Source: Hexactinellida sp. DTS-2022 (lineage: Eukaryota; Porifera; Hexactinellida). From it: a DNA stretch of 64,000 nt. The position numbers and the translations under genes were made by a program. Below are positions 46,854 to 58,149 of the stretch, piece by piece. Numbering within the stretch: the first letter of the stretch is position 1; every line of letters starts with the position of its first letter. The stretch covers positions 2,232,001-2,296,000 of the forward strand of contig JAPNXP010000011.1 in assembly GCA_028753945.1 (NCBI GenBank), given 5' to 3'. The notes below the pieces were generated by a model, which saw nothing but the letters and a program-made list of their open reading frames with translations, was not told where the DNA came from and did not search any database.

Positions 46854-49800
46854 TTACTTGTCATCACAACTTATTTGTCTTCTTTTAAATTCTCTTACTT
46901 GATCCAATCTTCTCTTTTCACTGACATCCCTTACTATGTTCTTCAAGAAGCAATTTGCAACGATGGAGTTTACCTTTTGACAACCAATGTCAGAGTGATA
47001 TTCACAGACAAAAGAATGTTCCCAATCAGATGAGTAGCGATTCAGGACACACTGTGCTACAACTTTGGAGGGAACGTCTAATTTTAAAATTCTTTTCTCT
47101 AAAAAGTTAAGAACTGAAAAAGCTGATTGTACATAGTTGCTCAATGATGAAGTTGGATACTTGAGGCCTCCTTTATTACTTTCATCTTGGTAGGCACTAG
47201 AAACAGGATCATTGTTGAGGGAAATTGTACACAATTCACATTCAATGTGTCTGACTAGAGACAGAGATATATATATCCTGCTACATAGATGATGACATCA
47301 ATTGTATCTTGGGAAATAGTTAAATCATCGAAGTTTTCATTGCCAATTTCTGTTAGACAATGTTCTATGATGGCTGTTTGTTCATCCGATGAAGAAACTG
47401 AAATTGAGGTGAGTTCAATGTTATTTCTAAGGATAGTTTTCAATTTTATGATTGACTCCGACCGATATACATCCTTAAGACTCACTAAAAACCTACCTCC
47501 TGACATTTGCCTATACTGTGAAAATCTTCTTTCAAGATGATCCGTTTGTAACCTTCCTGTAAGAACATATAGATAGCCTTCATTTAGTAAATCTGTGCTA
47601 AGGTCTGCAATTGCTTGGTTATTACAGATTAGAGCATCAAATGTTTGCTTAGACAGGCCATACTTTTTTTGAGTCTCTCCATTGACTTAGCCAGTTATTC
47701 ATTTTCTGCAGAAAATTAATTTTTCCATTATTTGACACTAGAGCATTGCCAACTATAATAGGATGAAATCTTTCTTTGGCGTTTACAACTAACCACCATT
47801 TGTAGATCAAATTTAGAAACGAAGAGGAAGTTATTTCTTCGGGAAAGTATTGGCGAATGGCTGCAATAGTTGTTAATTCGAATATTGCTAGTGCATGTGG
47901 CACAGATTGTTTGTTATTTCCAGGATGCAGCACCTGTTCTGAAATTTTGGGTGCTTTCCTCAAATGGCATTGCATTTCTAAATATCTTTCATGGATATGA
48001 TGAAAAACTGACCATTTGATAAACCCAGGTACAACATCATAAATGCTATCCATTAAGCTTGTTGATAGTTCCGGAATTTTGAAAAATCTTTTCGAAATCA
48101 AGTTGTTCCTGATGTTTTTCATTAAATGAACGCTGTCGAATAATAAATATAAATGTCTCTCTGGGTTGGATGGGTTGATCATAGAGTTTTCGCGTAGTGA
48201 ACAGGGATATCTTTCTTTCAAGTGTTTAAACGCGCTAACGTTAGTTGGATGGTTGTCGCTGATCACGGCTCTCGTATTGAAGAGTGCTTCGTTCAGGATT
48301 TTCAAGCAATCCAATATACCATCTTGTACGATATGGTTATCAATTTTTGTGAGTGGAATAGCTTTTAGTATAAAAGGTATTGATTGCTTCAAAGAAACCA
48401 CCATAAAGCAAAGTATGCTTTTGTACAATTGTAATAGATTAGTGCATCCAGTTAATTCTCGCCCATCGTACTGAACTTCTTGCTGTAAATACATTTCGTC
48501 GAGCAATATGATCACGTCGTTACCAAATATAGAATTCTCCCTTAAAGAGATCAAACTTTTACTGGTGTCTACTCCTCTGGCACTTAATTTGTATAATAAA
48601 GATAAGCTAGGCAGAGGGAGAAATTCTTGCAGGTATCGATATCAGTGTTGTAAATCAAATCAAATATTTCAAATATTTGATTTGATTTGATTTGATTTAA
48701 GAGAATTTGAATTCTCAAATGATTTGATTTGATTTGATTTGAAATTATTTCAAATCATTTTCAAATCATTTTCGAATCATTTTTCAAATCATTTTCAGAT
48801 CATTTTCAAATAGTATTCGGTAAATCATTTTCAAATCGTTTCCAAATCGCTTTAGTATAATTTCACGTCATTTTCAATTCAATTTCAAATATATAAGATC
48901 ATTTTCATAATTTCTATACGTTTTGACAGTGATTCAGAAATGATTTGAAAGTTTCAAATATTTCAAATATTTGATTTGATTTGATTTCAAATGATTTGAA
49001 ATCTCAAATTATTTGAAATGATTTGATTTGAAATAATTTTAAATCTAAAATGATTTGATTTGATTTGATTTGAGAAAAAAAAAATGATTTATTTACAACC
49101 CTGATCGATATGCAGAAAGGGAAGTATAGCGAAAGATTAATGCAAATCTTAATGCTTTAGAGGAATAAGGTGGTCTCCCTTTTTGAAATAGTATTTGGCG
49201 TATGTTAACTCATCAATTATGCTTGTATCACAGGTTGCTGCAGCATTTCTACAGTATGTTGGAAGATTTGTAAGCATATCTAGAGAAGTAATTTTGCATC
49301 TTTCACCTTTTTGTATGTAACTAGGAAGTGGGATGGGACAACTGTCATAGCTTAGCTTGACATGAAAGCCATTGTCAACGTGTATGCATTCTTTGACCCT
49401 CGCAATTCCTGAACAAATCTGGACTCGGAATGCTGTAATACTGCTATCAGATATTTCTAACTGAAAATGTTGATATTATTTTGCTTGTCCGATGAACCCA
49501 ACTAGATTATCGAAGGATTTGACATCATATATTGACATGAAACTTCCTAATTCATCAGGGGCATATACTCGAACTTTTGGGAGTTTCCGTGGTTCACATG
49601 GCACTGGAGCTTGGGATAGTGGAATGGATTTCGGGTGAATAGTAGGGATTGGACTCATAGAATAATCAAGCCTGATTCTTTCTTTATTTTTGATAAGATA
49701 TTTATCTTCAAAATGATCAATACACATTACAGAAGATTTGCTGGACTCGTAATCTTTCCTATTCCAAAATTCTATCCACTTTTTTGAGAGTACTTGATCC

Positions 49801-49880
49801 TGTGGAAATCTGAAAACTGGTTTAGTCTGACATAACTCGTAATTTGTGTTACATCCAGGAACTGAACATTTATTGGGCAT
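46854..49880 (-). pseudogene. THAP-DDE (P-type) transposase, copy 5
   Basis: Separate subfamily from copies 1-4. THAP at 49880-49640 (MPNKCSVPGCNTNYELC; VMCIDHFEDKYLI; SPIPTIHP), a linker, then SSKALRFALIFRYTSLSAYR and LQEFLPLPSLSLLYKLS, VIILLDEMYLQQEVQYDGRE (first Asp), RAVISDNHPTNVSAFKHL (second Asp), LLFDSVHLMKNIRNNLIS, LQTDHLERRFSQYRQMSGGR, VAGYIY and SNKGGLKYPTSSLS. Breaks: TAA just after GFIGQAK with the frame continuing, a frameshift near 49165, the 461-bp MITE within codons for SAYRY, an A-run frameshift near 47660, and one more near 47250. Confidence 0.9.
48643..49103. mobile_element. hAT-type MITE, CAAATCAAAT family, copy 2
   Basis: Starts CAGTGTTGTAAATCAAATC, ends ATTTATTTACAACCCTG; perfect 8-bp ATCGATAT (48635-48642, 49104-49111). 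Built from permutations of TTTGATTTGA and ATTTTCAAATC. Interrupts the transposase of copy 5. Confidence 0.93.
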
Positions 49881-50534
49881 ATTTGGAGGAAAATTATGTT
49901 GAATAATACTAGTGGAATAACAGATAATTTCTTTTATGGCTACAGAGGTGGTTTCAAAGTTTTGTCAAGTGTTTTATGGAATGTCAAAGTGATTAGTTAT
50001 TCATATTCCACAGAAGCTCGAATGTTATTTTGATTTGCCACATTCTAACCACATTATGCATACTTCAATTGATCTGGATTGATTTATTGCTTCACATTCC
50101 TATTGTCTATTGTCTAATTCTCTGATTTTGAATTTATTACTATGATTTCACTTCTACTAATTTCATGCGTATAATAATAATAATATTAATTAATACAATA
50201 TATATAGTATATGCTGACGTCATCATTAAATGGCGCCTAAACAGCTTAACCACAAATCTGAGATTCTCAAAAGTGGTTCCATTGGACTCGCAATGGTTGA
50301 TTACCCCATATACAATGCAAATAATAACAATAGGAGGGCATAGTTTAGCCTAGAATGAAATTTATAAACTGGCCTTCTATTTTTTTGGCCTTCTCGGTGA
50401 CATACACGGCCGTATATTAAGTAGGCCATGGATGCGCCTATGCTTTTCCCGATTAATGAGGGTGTAATTTAATTAACTAGCGCGGGTGTAATGGATACTT
50501 CTTTTATTGTGGTTTCAAATCTGTAATTTTCTAG

Positions 50535-50794
50535 TTTTCATAAAGTTAATGACGTCTTCAGATTTCGCCATTCAAGGCCATTTCATAAAGGTCATAAAGA
50601 TAAAACAAATGAGTTTAAGACATTATGGTTAGAAAGAACTATTTATTACACTGGAATTAGGTTTCCTGGATTATTGAAGTCATTTCCAGTTGTATCTACA
50701 GAGGTTCGGGAAATCAGTCCAATTGAATATGCTTTGGAAACGGTTCAATCTTCAACTTTGGAACTTAAAGAATTAATCTCTTCAATCAAATCAG
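50535..50794 (+). CDS. DOCK-family GEF, exon E (DHR-2)
   Basis: Fifth DOCK exon, acceptor TAATTTTCTAG, donor GTTTAC. With the split Ser it reads SFHKVNDVFRFRHSRPFHKG, HKDKTNEFKTLWLERT, FPGLLKSFPVV and EVREISPIEYALETVQ. SFxxVNxVxxFRxxRPFHKG.KDKxNEFKxLWxERT is a hallmark of DOCK proteins; the FRH..RPFHKG wording favours DOCK3/4. It ends with G of a split codon whose continuation I could not find before 64000. It lies 104 bp after the right end of a 4-kb P-like element (46379-50430), so that insertion stopped just short of the acceptor. Confidence 0.92.
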
Positions 50795-51006
50795 GTTTAC
50801 ACAATACGCACTTTCTAATTATTTTATGTACGTGCATTGATAAAAAAAATTTCTTTCTTAAAATGTTTTTATATTTTCTCCGATGTAAATAATACATAGT
50901 GGACCACGTATGCACGGCACCTCCGAAATTGAGCAATTATGTGGAATGCAGGTTGAATGTTTTGCCTGAAAAATTACCTCTGAGGTATGATATCGTCTCG
51001 CATACT
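50795..51006. other. Start of intron 5
   Basis: Sequence after the GT donor of exon E; nothing recognised. Confidence 0.5.
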
Positions 51007-51757
51007 CGTGACCTTCGTTATATAAGGCCTAACTACTCCATGGATTACTTAAAGGCAATTGATTATTAGCTGACTTATCTTTATCTCAATATCTAGTAAT
51101 GACAGAACTGAGAAGTGCATTATAACTATATAGGAAGTTAGGAACATGATATCAAGGCATACATAACACCCTTTAAAATTGTGATATATCACCATTTGAT
51201 GACGTAATCGCTATTTTTCGTTGGAATTATCGTGTTTTTATCATACAGTCAACTCCGCTTAATAGAGCCACCGGTTAATCGGTTTCTCCGCTTAATCGGG
51301 TCAAAAATTCACAGGATTTATAGGACAGAATTACAGTTTGACTTACAATATTTTCGGTAAATCGGTTTCTCCGCTTAATCGGGTCAAAACAACCTGGTCC
51401 CGAGGTGGCTCTATTAAGCGGAGTCGACTGTAGTTAAACGCGTTATAAATGTTAAAAATTGGAACATGAGGATGTCCATAACTTGTTGAATGAAATATAT
51501 CGAAATTATAAATTGAATGTTGACACATTCCTCGGTTGCCAGGGAAATGCATATTTCTTAAATGAGCCATAACTCAAAAACTATCTATTTTATGTAAACT
51601 ATGCTTGTGCTCATCTATCCGCAATTGGTAACTTCCTATTCGCTGATGATACATTTTCTAGGCCTAACTTCAATGATCTTTGAGATAATGAGATTCAATG
51701 GCCTAAAGTATTCCATGGTTCGGAGTAGTAGTAAGGCTTTATATAACGAAGGTCACA
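51007..51757. mobile_element. P-like non-autonomous element B
   Basis: Inverted ends CGTGACCTTCGTTATATAAG and TTATATAACGAAGGTCACA. Internal sequence matches element A, including ATATCAAGG...CATACATA, GATGACGTAATCGC and GAGCCATAACTC. The flanks GCATACT and CCTTTCC do not match, so the duplication has decayed or one end is inexact. A TA-MITE lies inside at 51246-51430. Confidence 0.78.
51246..51430. mobile_element. TA-MITE (CAGTCAACTCCGCTTAAT ends)
   Basis: CAGTCAACTCCGCTTAATAG left, CTATTAAGCGGAGTCGACTG right, TA both sides. The interior repeats GGTTTCTCCGCTTAATCGGG twice. Element A shows the corresponding unoccupied region. Confidence 0.92.
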
Positions 51758-53263
51758 CCTTTCCCTATTGTCTATTTATGTACAATATTCAATCAATCTA
51801 TTGATCTTTTTTTCCTCTAATATTTTGAATTTTTATTTGAATCCCTCTGTGAATTTGCGAAATTGGTGGAACCTGGCCTACATCAGGGCAGTCTTTCATT
51901 AGCTCATCACATTTATGCTCGAACCTACGCTTGAAATATGTGAACTTTGCATCGATCAGTTTAATTGCAATCAAAGTAGTGATAGAGTTGCCCGGTGCGC
52001 CGCGTCCCTTACATACACCACTGGATCACTTAATTATCTTCCATTTGAAATTCAGATCTTCATCATTTCTACACATTAAGGAGTTATTGAATATTCTGAT
52101 CTAACACTTATTTACTGGTGCAGCAAAAGTGGACTATTAAATATTTGGTTTGCGCGTTCGCTTTCCACTAGTGTTGTTGAACGATTACTATATATTGAAT
52201 TACCGATTATCAAATATTTATAATGCATCATAACCGATTAATCTGTTATTAATCGGTTATTATCATTATCCAACATCAAGTTTACTTTTCCACCACCTTG
52301 TTTTTGTTTGGCACCGTTCATGAACAAATATGAATATATACTGAACAAATGAAAGTAGCAATGTAAAAAATGAGAGAATCTAAATCTAATAATTTATGAA
52401 GAATTATTGGGTCTTGAAATATGCTTTCAAGACCATCAAACTTAGCTCTAACTTCCTGGATTTATTTTTATCTAAATTAAAAAACATGATGGAATCATAT
52501 ACCTTGCCAACAATATATTGTCGTTCATTCAAATTCCAGATTCTGCCACTTGGACATATCTCAAATCGAGAATTTGTGTAAGAAAGTGTCCAATTCAAAT
52601 TATATTGGGAAAGACACTATTGAAAACTTTTGAAGATTACGGTGAACCTTTATACAAGGTGTCCTTATACATAACATGATGTTGAATATGTAAATGTCAG
52701 AAATATTTTGTAGAGAGCTAATTTTTTCTCGTATTATTCGCAAAACAGTGAAAAAACTTGTTTCGATGACAAAACTACCCCAAAATATTATTTTTACAAA
52801 GTTTATCAAGAAAAACGTTCACGAACATTTTCAATATTATCATTTAAACATTTATATCAGAAATCTGGATAGAAACACTGAAATCTTTTCAGTTTAAATT
52901 TTTTAGGTTGTACTATAGTTAATGTAAGCTAAAATTAGAATAATAAAAACCTAGGTAAATGAAAACAGATCATACCAGGTTGCTATGCTAAAAATATTAA
53001 GTATATATAAACTTACTACCGCATCACATGGTTATTTTGGTTTAGTTAAGCAAATACATCTCTATATTACAAGGATTACATACTAGTTGAATGCACTAGC
53101 CATAACCGATTAATCGAAATGAATTAATCGGTTATCGTTCATGTTTGAAAATTAAATAATCGATTAAATAATCGGTTATCTAATAATCGGTTATCATCGC
53201 TACTTTCCACTCATACCCAGCTCTTTTTGTTAGAAGAAGAGGAATGAGCTCACTTTAAAACGA
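51758..53263. other. No gene seen
   Basis: AT-rich. 52195-52270 and 53100-53200 share ACCGATTAATCGGTTAT-like words (TAATCGGTTATC repeated several times), which may be the two ends of an unrecognised element of about 1 kb. Confidence 0.5.
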
Positions 53264-53271
53264 CTGTAGAG

Positions 53272-55257
53272 CAGGGCTTTACATAAATCATTTAGATTAT
53301 TTTTTTTCAAATCAAATCAATGATTTATGATTGATCTTGGGGTAACATTCAGTGATTTGATGATTGATTTTTTCCTTTTCATTTTTAGAATGATTTGATT
53401 TTGATTGATTTGTGAAAAGTTGATGATTTGATTTTTATTTAAATCAAATCATTTTTCTGCTCTGTAATAATAATATAACTAACATGTATGTTATATGTTC
53501 TTCCACTTCAGGAGGATATTGTAGTATGTACACGTTAAATGCAATTACGGGTCCATGTGCATTTTATCGTTTCACTTCACCCCCGTTTGAAACTACAATC
53601 ACTCAGCCAAATGGAAACCCAAGTTTTACCAGGAACAACAAAACAGTGGCGGCGAAACCACGGGGGCTACGTGGGCTATAGTCCCCCTGAAGATAATTCT
53701 AGGGGGGCTTACCCCCCTAAAGTTCAGGCTTGTATAGGATTATAGGTCAAGTACTGTGATATACTTGTTTAATCTTTACCTGGCTAAGAGCAAATTTAGT
53801 ATTTACACATCAAACCTATAAATACTGTTTATTGCCTATGAAAGCTGTCCTAATTTAATTTCCACTTTAAGTAGTAAATTCAACTTTAAAAGTAGTAATT
53901 TCGACTTTAACTGCAGACTGCCTAACTGACACACGTTGTGTCAGGTGGAAAACCCGTATTCAAATTATTCAAATTTCGTGAAAATTCAGATCTAGACATG
54001 GTTTTGGACTCTCTATCGATTTCATTGAAAAAATCCAAAGTTTCTGAAATTGTTATGATTACGTAGTATTAAAGTTTACTGCTACACTTGCTTGCCACTT
54101 GCTTCCGTTTATTCGAAATATTAAAATTTCACCGTGGAAATACCCGCAAGAAGATATTAGACTAAATTTTGACTATTTAGGATATTTGGTTTGGTTAATA
54201 TAGAGTTGTGATAATATAACTGATGTCTTTTTTCGTAAGCCATGGTTCATCAAAACAGAAAAGTCGATTTTCTTTTAATGGTGTAACTTTCGTTTACTGA
54301 GGCGGATTTGTTCAAATTTTGAGATATGATAACTAATAAGATAGTCGTAATTGTTCAAATATAGAAACAAAGGATTACTTGCATGTTAACGGCGTTCTAT
54401 TAATTTATAGATAAAGTATGTGTCATCACTTTCTGTCAAAATCCTCTAGTAAAAATTTCAAAAATTCTAGCATGTTGATGTATTATTGTGCTCTTGTTGG
54501 ATTTCAAATTAATATGTTCTAAATATTAATTACAAAGAACTACAAGGTTTGCTATTTCCGGAAAAATCAGTCCGGCAGTCTACGCTTAAAAGTAGTAAAT
54601 TCGACTTTAAAAGTAGTAAATTCCACTTTATGTCTTACTATTAAGAAGCACTTAGTATAATTATATATTCCAACAATCACTAATATTACCTATAATTTTC
54701 TGTACGATTTTCAGCCAACCCTAAGAAAAGTTTCATTCCGCCGCCACTGCAACCCAATACCAATAGTCTTAGATTGCTCCGGTTTAATGGGTGAAATATA
54801 CTATTGTATATACTATTACTATCGACTCCGCTTATTAGTCTCCTCGGAATTAGTTATTTTAACCTTTTAATAGGTACATCTGAAAAGAATTACTAATTTA
54901 TAGTAGCATGTATTTTTATTTCCCATGTCCAAATAACCAAAGTGATTTGTTATTGTAGCTATTATATTGTTTAAGATTCTTGGATCACCTATTAAAAATC
55001 TGTTACTGTGTGTATATTAGTATTCGGCTAAAAGAACATCTTCGGGACTCGGGAGTAACAAAAAAACTAATTATATCATCGTTATTGGAAATGATTTAAT
55101 TTTCATTTTTGATCATTTTGTGGTTAATCAAAATGATTTGATGATTCATTTTTTCAATCTCACATTTTGAATGATTAGATTTTGATTGATTTTTATATCA
55201 CTTTTTTTCCAATGATTTTGATTTCAAATTATGATCAATGATTTATGTAAAGCCCTG
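53272..55257. mobile_element. hAT-type MITE, CAAATCAAAT family, copy 3, interrupted
   Basis: Starts CAGGGCTTTACATAAATCAT, ends ATGATTTATGTAAAGCCCTG-like TGATTTATGTAAAGCCCTG; perfect 8-bp CTGTAGAG (53264-53271, 55258-55265). Interior of ATGATTTGATTT words, interrupted by the element at 53644-54749. Confidence 0.9.
53644..54749. mobile_element. hAT-type element (CAGTGGCGGCG ends)
   Basis: Starts CAGTGGCGGCGAAACCACGG, ends TTTCATTCCGCCGCCACTG; flanks CAACAAAA and CAACCCAA (6 of 8). Contains CGACTTTAAAAGTAGTAAAT repeats at 53865-53910 and 54585-54630. Nested in 53272-55257. A fragment of its right end is at 10580-10664. Confidence 0.75.
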
Positions 55258-55265
55258 CTGTAGAG

Positions 55266-57023
55266 TTGATCAAATTTTTAATAACAAACTTGATTAAATA
55301 AGAAGCCTTAGCAGTAATTTCCAAGTGTAGAAGAGCACAGAATGTAAGGGTCCTGATAGGTAGGGCATCCATACTTTCATTGTATGAGAGAAATACTTTT
55401 TGACTCAAAAGGGTTAAACATTATATGAAGATTCTATTTATAACTGTATTTGCTTATTTCGTAAATATTTATCCTGGGGCCCCGTTTCTAATTGAAAAGG
55501 GGCCGAGACCTCCGCGAAGGTTCAAAAGGGAGCAATAATTGGCTAGAGAAGAGAAGAATATCACTTATGTTCTGTACTTGAAAAGCTAGTAGATTCAGGT
55601 ATAATGTTGTGTCGATTTATTTGTAGTTTATTTGTACCTGATCTTAACCACTTGTGGCACTAGTCACCCATTGAGACCAAGTCTTTTGTTTGTCCGGGAC
55701 TGGGACTAGAATCCAGATTGCATTTAATCAAATTATTAACTCTACTATGAACAAGGGGCTCCCATGCTCCCAACGAGGGCTTTACTTCATCCGTATGTTT
55801 GTTTGACTATTGGTACATTAAGTGTGTTGTTCGAATTGTAGAATAATGTATCATTGTGTTGGTAAACACTTCTACTTACAAACGAATCAAAGTTTTAACA
55901 ATTAATTGATTATTTTATCACAGTTTATCCCTATTTTCACTCAAAAGTTGATTGATTTCAAATAGACTTTATAACCACTATAACTACATTCATTTAATCA
56001 ATTTGATCTCTTCGAACAGATTTAGTTTATTGGCATCGACTTTTTAGTTTCTTTCCATTTCGGACAAAAATATGCATTTAGTCCACTATTAAAAAATTAT
56101 GGGACTATTAGTGTCGCATCATTTCGTGAAGTCCTTAGAGTTTTAAAGTGTAAATTATATAGTAATATTATATTAAGAAAAGTATTATACCCCGCACGGA
56201 GGCGCACTAACACTTTATTTTACAAATAAATGTATTGCTTTAGTACATATATAGCTTCATGAACATTAGAGAATCTCTTGAATTTCTAACCTTTATGAGA
56301 CAAGCTTCCAACCAGTTAATTTTTGTATTACTACCGTTTGGGATCCGACTAATATCAAACAATTCGGTGTCAATTTGAAGAATAATAGTTTAGCAGGGAA
56401 ATTAATTGTCTGAAAATCAGTGGAACATACTCAGGTGTCAATAGTATTGCAAAAATGTATTTAGTACTAGCTCTTAAACCTATTTGATGTAATATTCAAA
56501 TAAAAAGTTTCTAAATGCGGCGAAAAGCCGCGACGAGGGTCACTTGATGACTCTCAACCATATATATTAGGATTGTAGGAAAATTATACCGGTTCAAGTC
56601 TTCCAGAATTATAATCAATAATCATGGTGAATAATATAATTTTGTTAACAAAGTTAACATATAATTTATGGCAGAATTATCATGAATTGTCCAGAACTAC
56701 GTTTAGGAGATTACATACATCATTTTTGATAATGCGATTCGGTTTACAGCCACCGTTAACGTATATGTCAATAATACTTCATTAGATATCTAGCATAGAT
56801 TTATGCCAATTGTGTGACGTAGCCATTAAAATTTCTTAGTGGCAAATTCTTCTATTTTATAAAATAATTTGCGTTAGAAGTATTGAACCACACAACAAAC
56901 AAAAATTGGTTGTTGTGTAGTTGTGTTCTGCTGGTGAAGCACGCCACTCTATATACGTATAGTATTGGTTACCAAAAAATTGTTCCTTTTATTTTTTCTT
57001 AAATTATTTAAATATCCTGTATA
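55266..57023. other. No gene; part of repeat R on the minus strand
   Basis: 56470-56765 is a reverse-oriented partial copy of repeat R (ATTATAATCAATAATCATGG and its flanks). 56880-56950 resembles the Helitron-like 3' end (ACAACAAACAAAAATTGGTT). The rest is unremarkable AT-rich sequence. Confidence 0.55.
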
Positions 57024-57031
57024 ATTCTGAT

Positions 57032-57216
57032 CAGTGTTTTTTTTAAGGCAAATTAGAGGCCCAAAATGGTCTTCTAATTTTTATCAATGGGCCTCTAATT
57101 TTTAACGTGCTAAGTACTCAATATCATGAAATGTAGAGTGAGGGCCTCTAATTGTTGGGGTGAGGGGCTCTAATTGTTGGTAGGGCCCTCTAAGCAAATC
57201 CTTAAAAAAAACACTG
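57032..57216. mobile_element. hAT-type MITE, CAGTGTTTTTTTT family, copy 2
   Basis: CAGTGTTTTTTTTAAGGC left, CCTTAAAAAAAACACTG right; perfect 8-bp ATTCTGAT (57024-57031, 57217-57224). Confidence 0.93.
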
Positions 57217-57281
57217 ATTCTGATCATTACGAAAAGCACCCTACTTGATTTTACTCGCACATTTCATTTACCTATTATAAC

Positions 57282-57756
57282 CAGGGATTGATCCACCGGG
57301 GGGTTCAGCGGGTACACTCCATCAAATATGGCTCAGGGGGAGTGCGAATCCCCCCCCCCCCCAAGAATATGATATTATATTCCAAAAGTTATATATAGGG
57401 ATTGGCACCATTTCCGAGATTGATTGATAGAAATTTTTCAGAGTTTCTGTGAATACTTGTGGGAAGGTTGTATATCAAATATCAGAAATCCTCCAAATTC
57501 AGAACTAAATAGCTAAACAAAAATATATACGGAGTTCTCTCTGACTGAAACTGGTTATTGTAGATCAGTTTTCTTTGACGTATATTAAATATATTTCAAC
57601 CTACTTGAAAGATCCTTTCTAAAAAGAGGTTCTTAAAAAAAGAACGTCCAAAGACTGACACGGTTGACCCGCGGGTGCTCCCCACTGCGTCCACAATTTT
57701 AAGGCCCAACCCTGTGCATTGCACCCCCCATATATTTGGTGCTGGATCCATCCCTG
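57282..57756. mobile_element. hAT-type MITE (CAGGGATTGATCCA ends)
   Basis: CAGGGATTGATCCACCGG left, GCTGGATCCATCCCTG right; flanks ATTATAAC and ATTATGAC (7 of 8). A C run lies at about 57350. Confidence 0.87.
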
Positions 57757-58149
57757 ATTATGACACCTCTTGTAAAACTATATTTCTGATGCATGTTAGG
57801 TTGTAAAGATTACAGATGGGCTCCACATTTTAGTTGTGCCACTTATTCAATGTGTTTGAGTAATTGGTTTAATGGTTCACGCAAATCAATGCTTTTGCTG
57901 TTCTGATGATCTAGGGAGAAAAAGATCACTTCACTGATTGATACTGTGCATCACTGATATTTCAGGGTTTTATGCTAAGAGCAAAAATTATATAATCTAC
58001 CCTAACCTCGCCTCTGCAATGCGTCCAGTTACTCATACAGAAGACTACAGAAGACAAATTCCTAAACCTCAATATATTTCACATGATGTCTTATGCCTAT
58101 AGATGAAATTATTTCGTTGGAATCTGATGATTAGTTTTCCACCTCCATT

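Larger units (their letters stand above)
46379..50430 (-). mobile_element. P-superfamily THAP element, copy 5, long inverted ends
   Basis: 4052 bp. Ends CATGGCCTACTTAATATACG, then GGCC, on both sides. Inverted repeats run about 240 bp (46379-46620 against 50190-50430) with only two or three differences. 7-bp duplication GATGCGC at 46372-46378 and 50431-50437. The transposase frame is on the minus strand. Contains a hAT MITE at 48643-49103. The right end stops 104 bp before DOCK exon E. Confidence 0.93.
13061..50534 (+). other. Introns of the DOCK gene
   Basis: Four introns lie between the recognised exons: 13061-31663 (18.6 kb), 31843-34539 (2.7 kb), 34822-38077 (3.3 kb) and 38229-50534 (12.3 kb). 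All start GT and end AG. The two long ones hold most of the autonomous-class transposon relics listed separately; the short ones hold TA-MITEs, Helitron-like pieces and one hAT MITE. Confidence 0.85.

Noticed and set aside
53484-53745. Overlapping small frames near 53.5 kb
   Set aside because: They lie on the border of nested hAT MITEs and match nothing.
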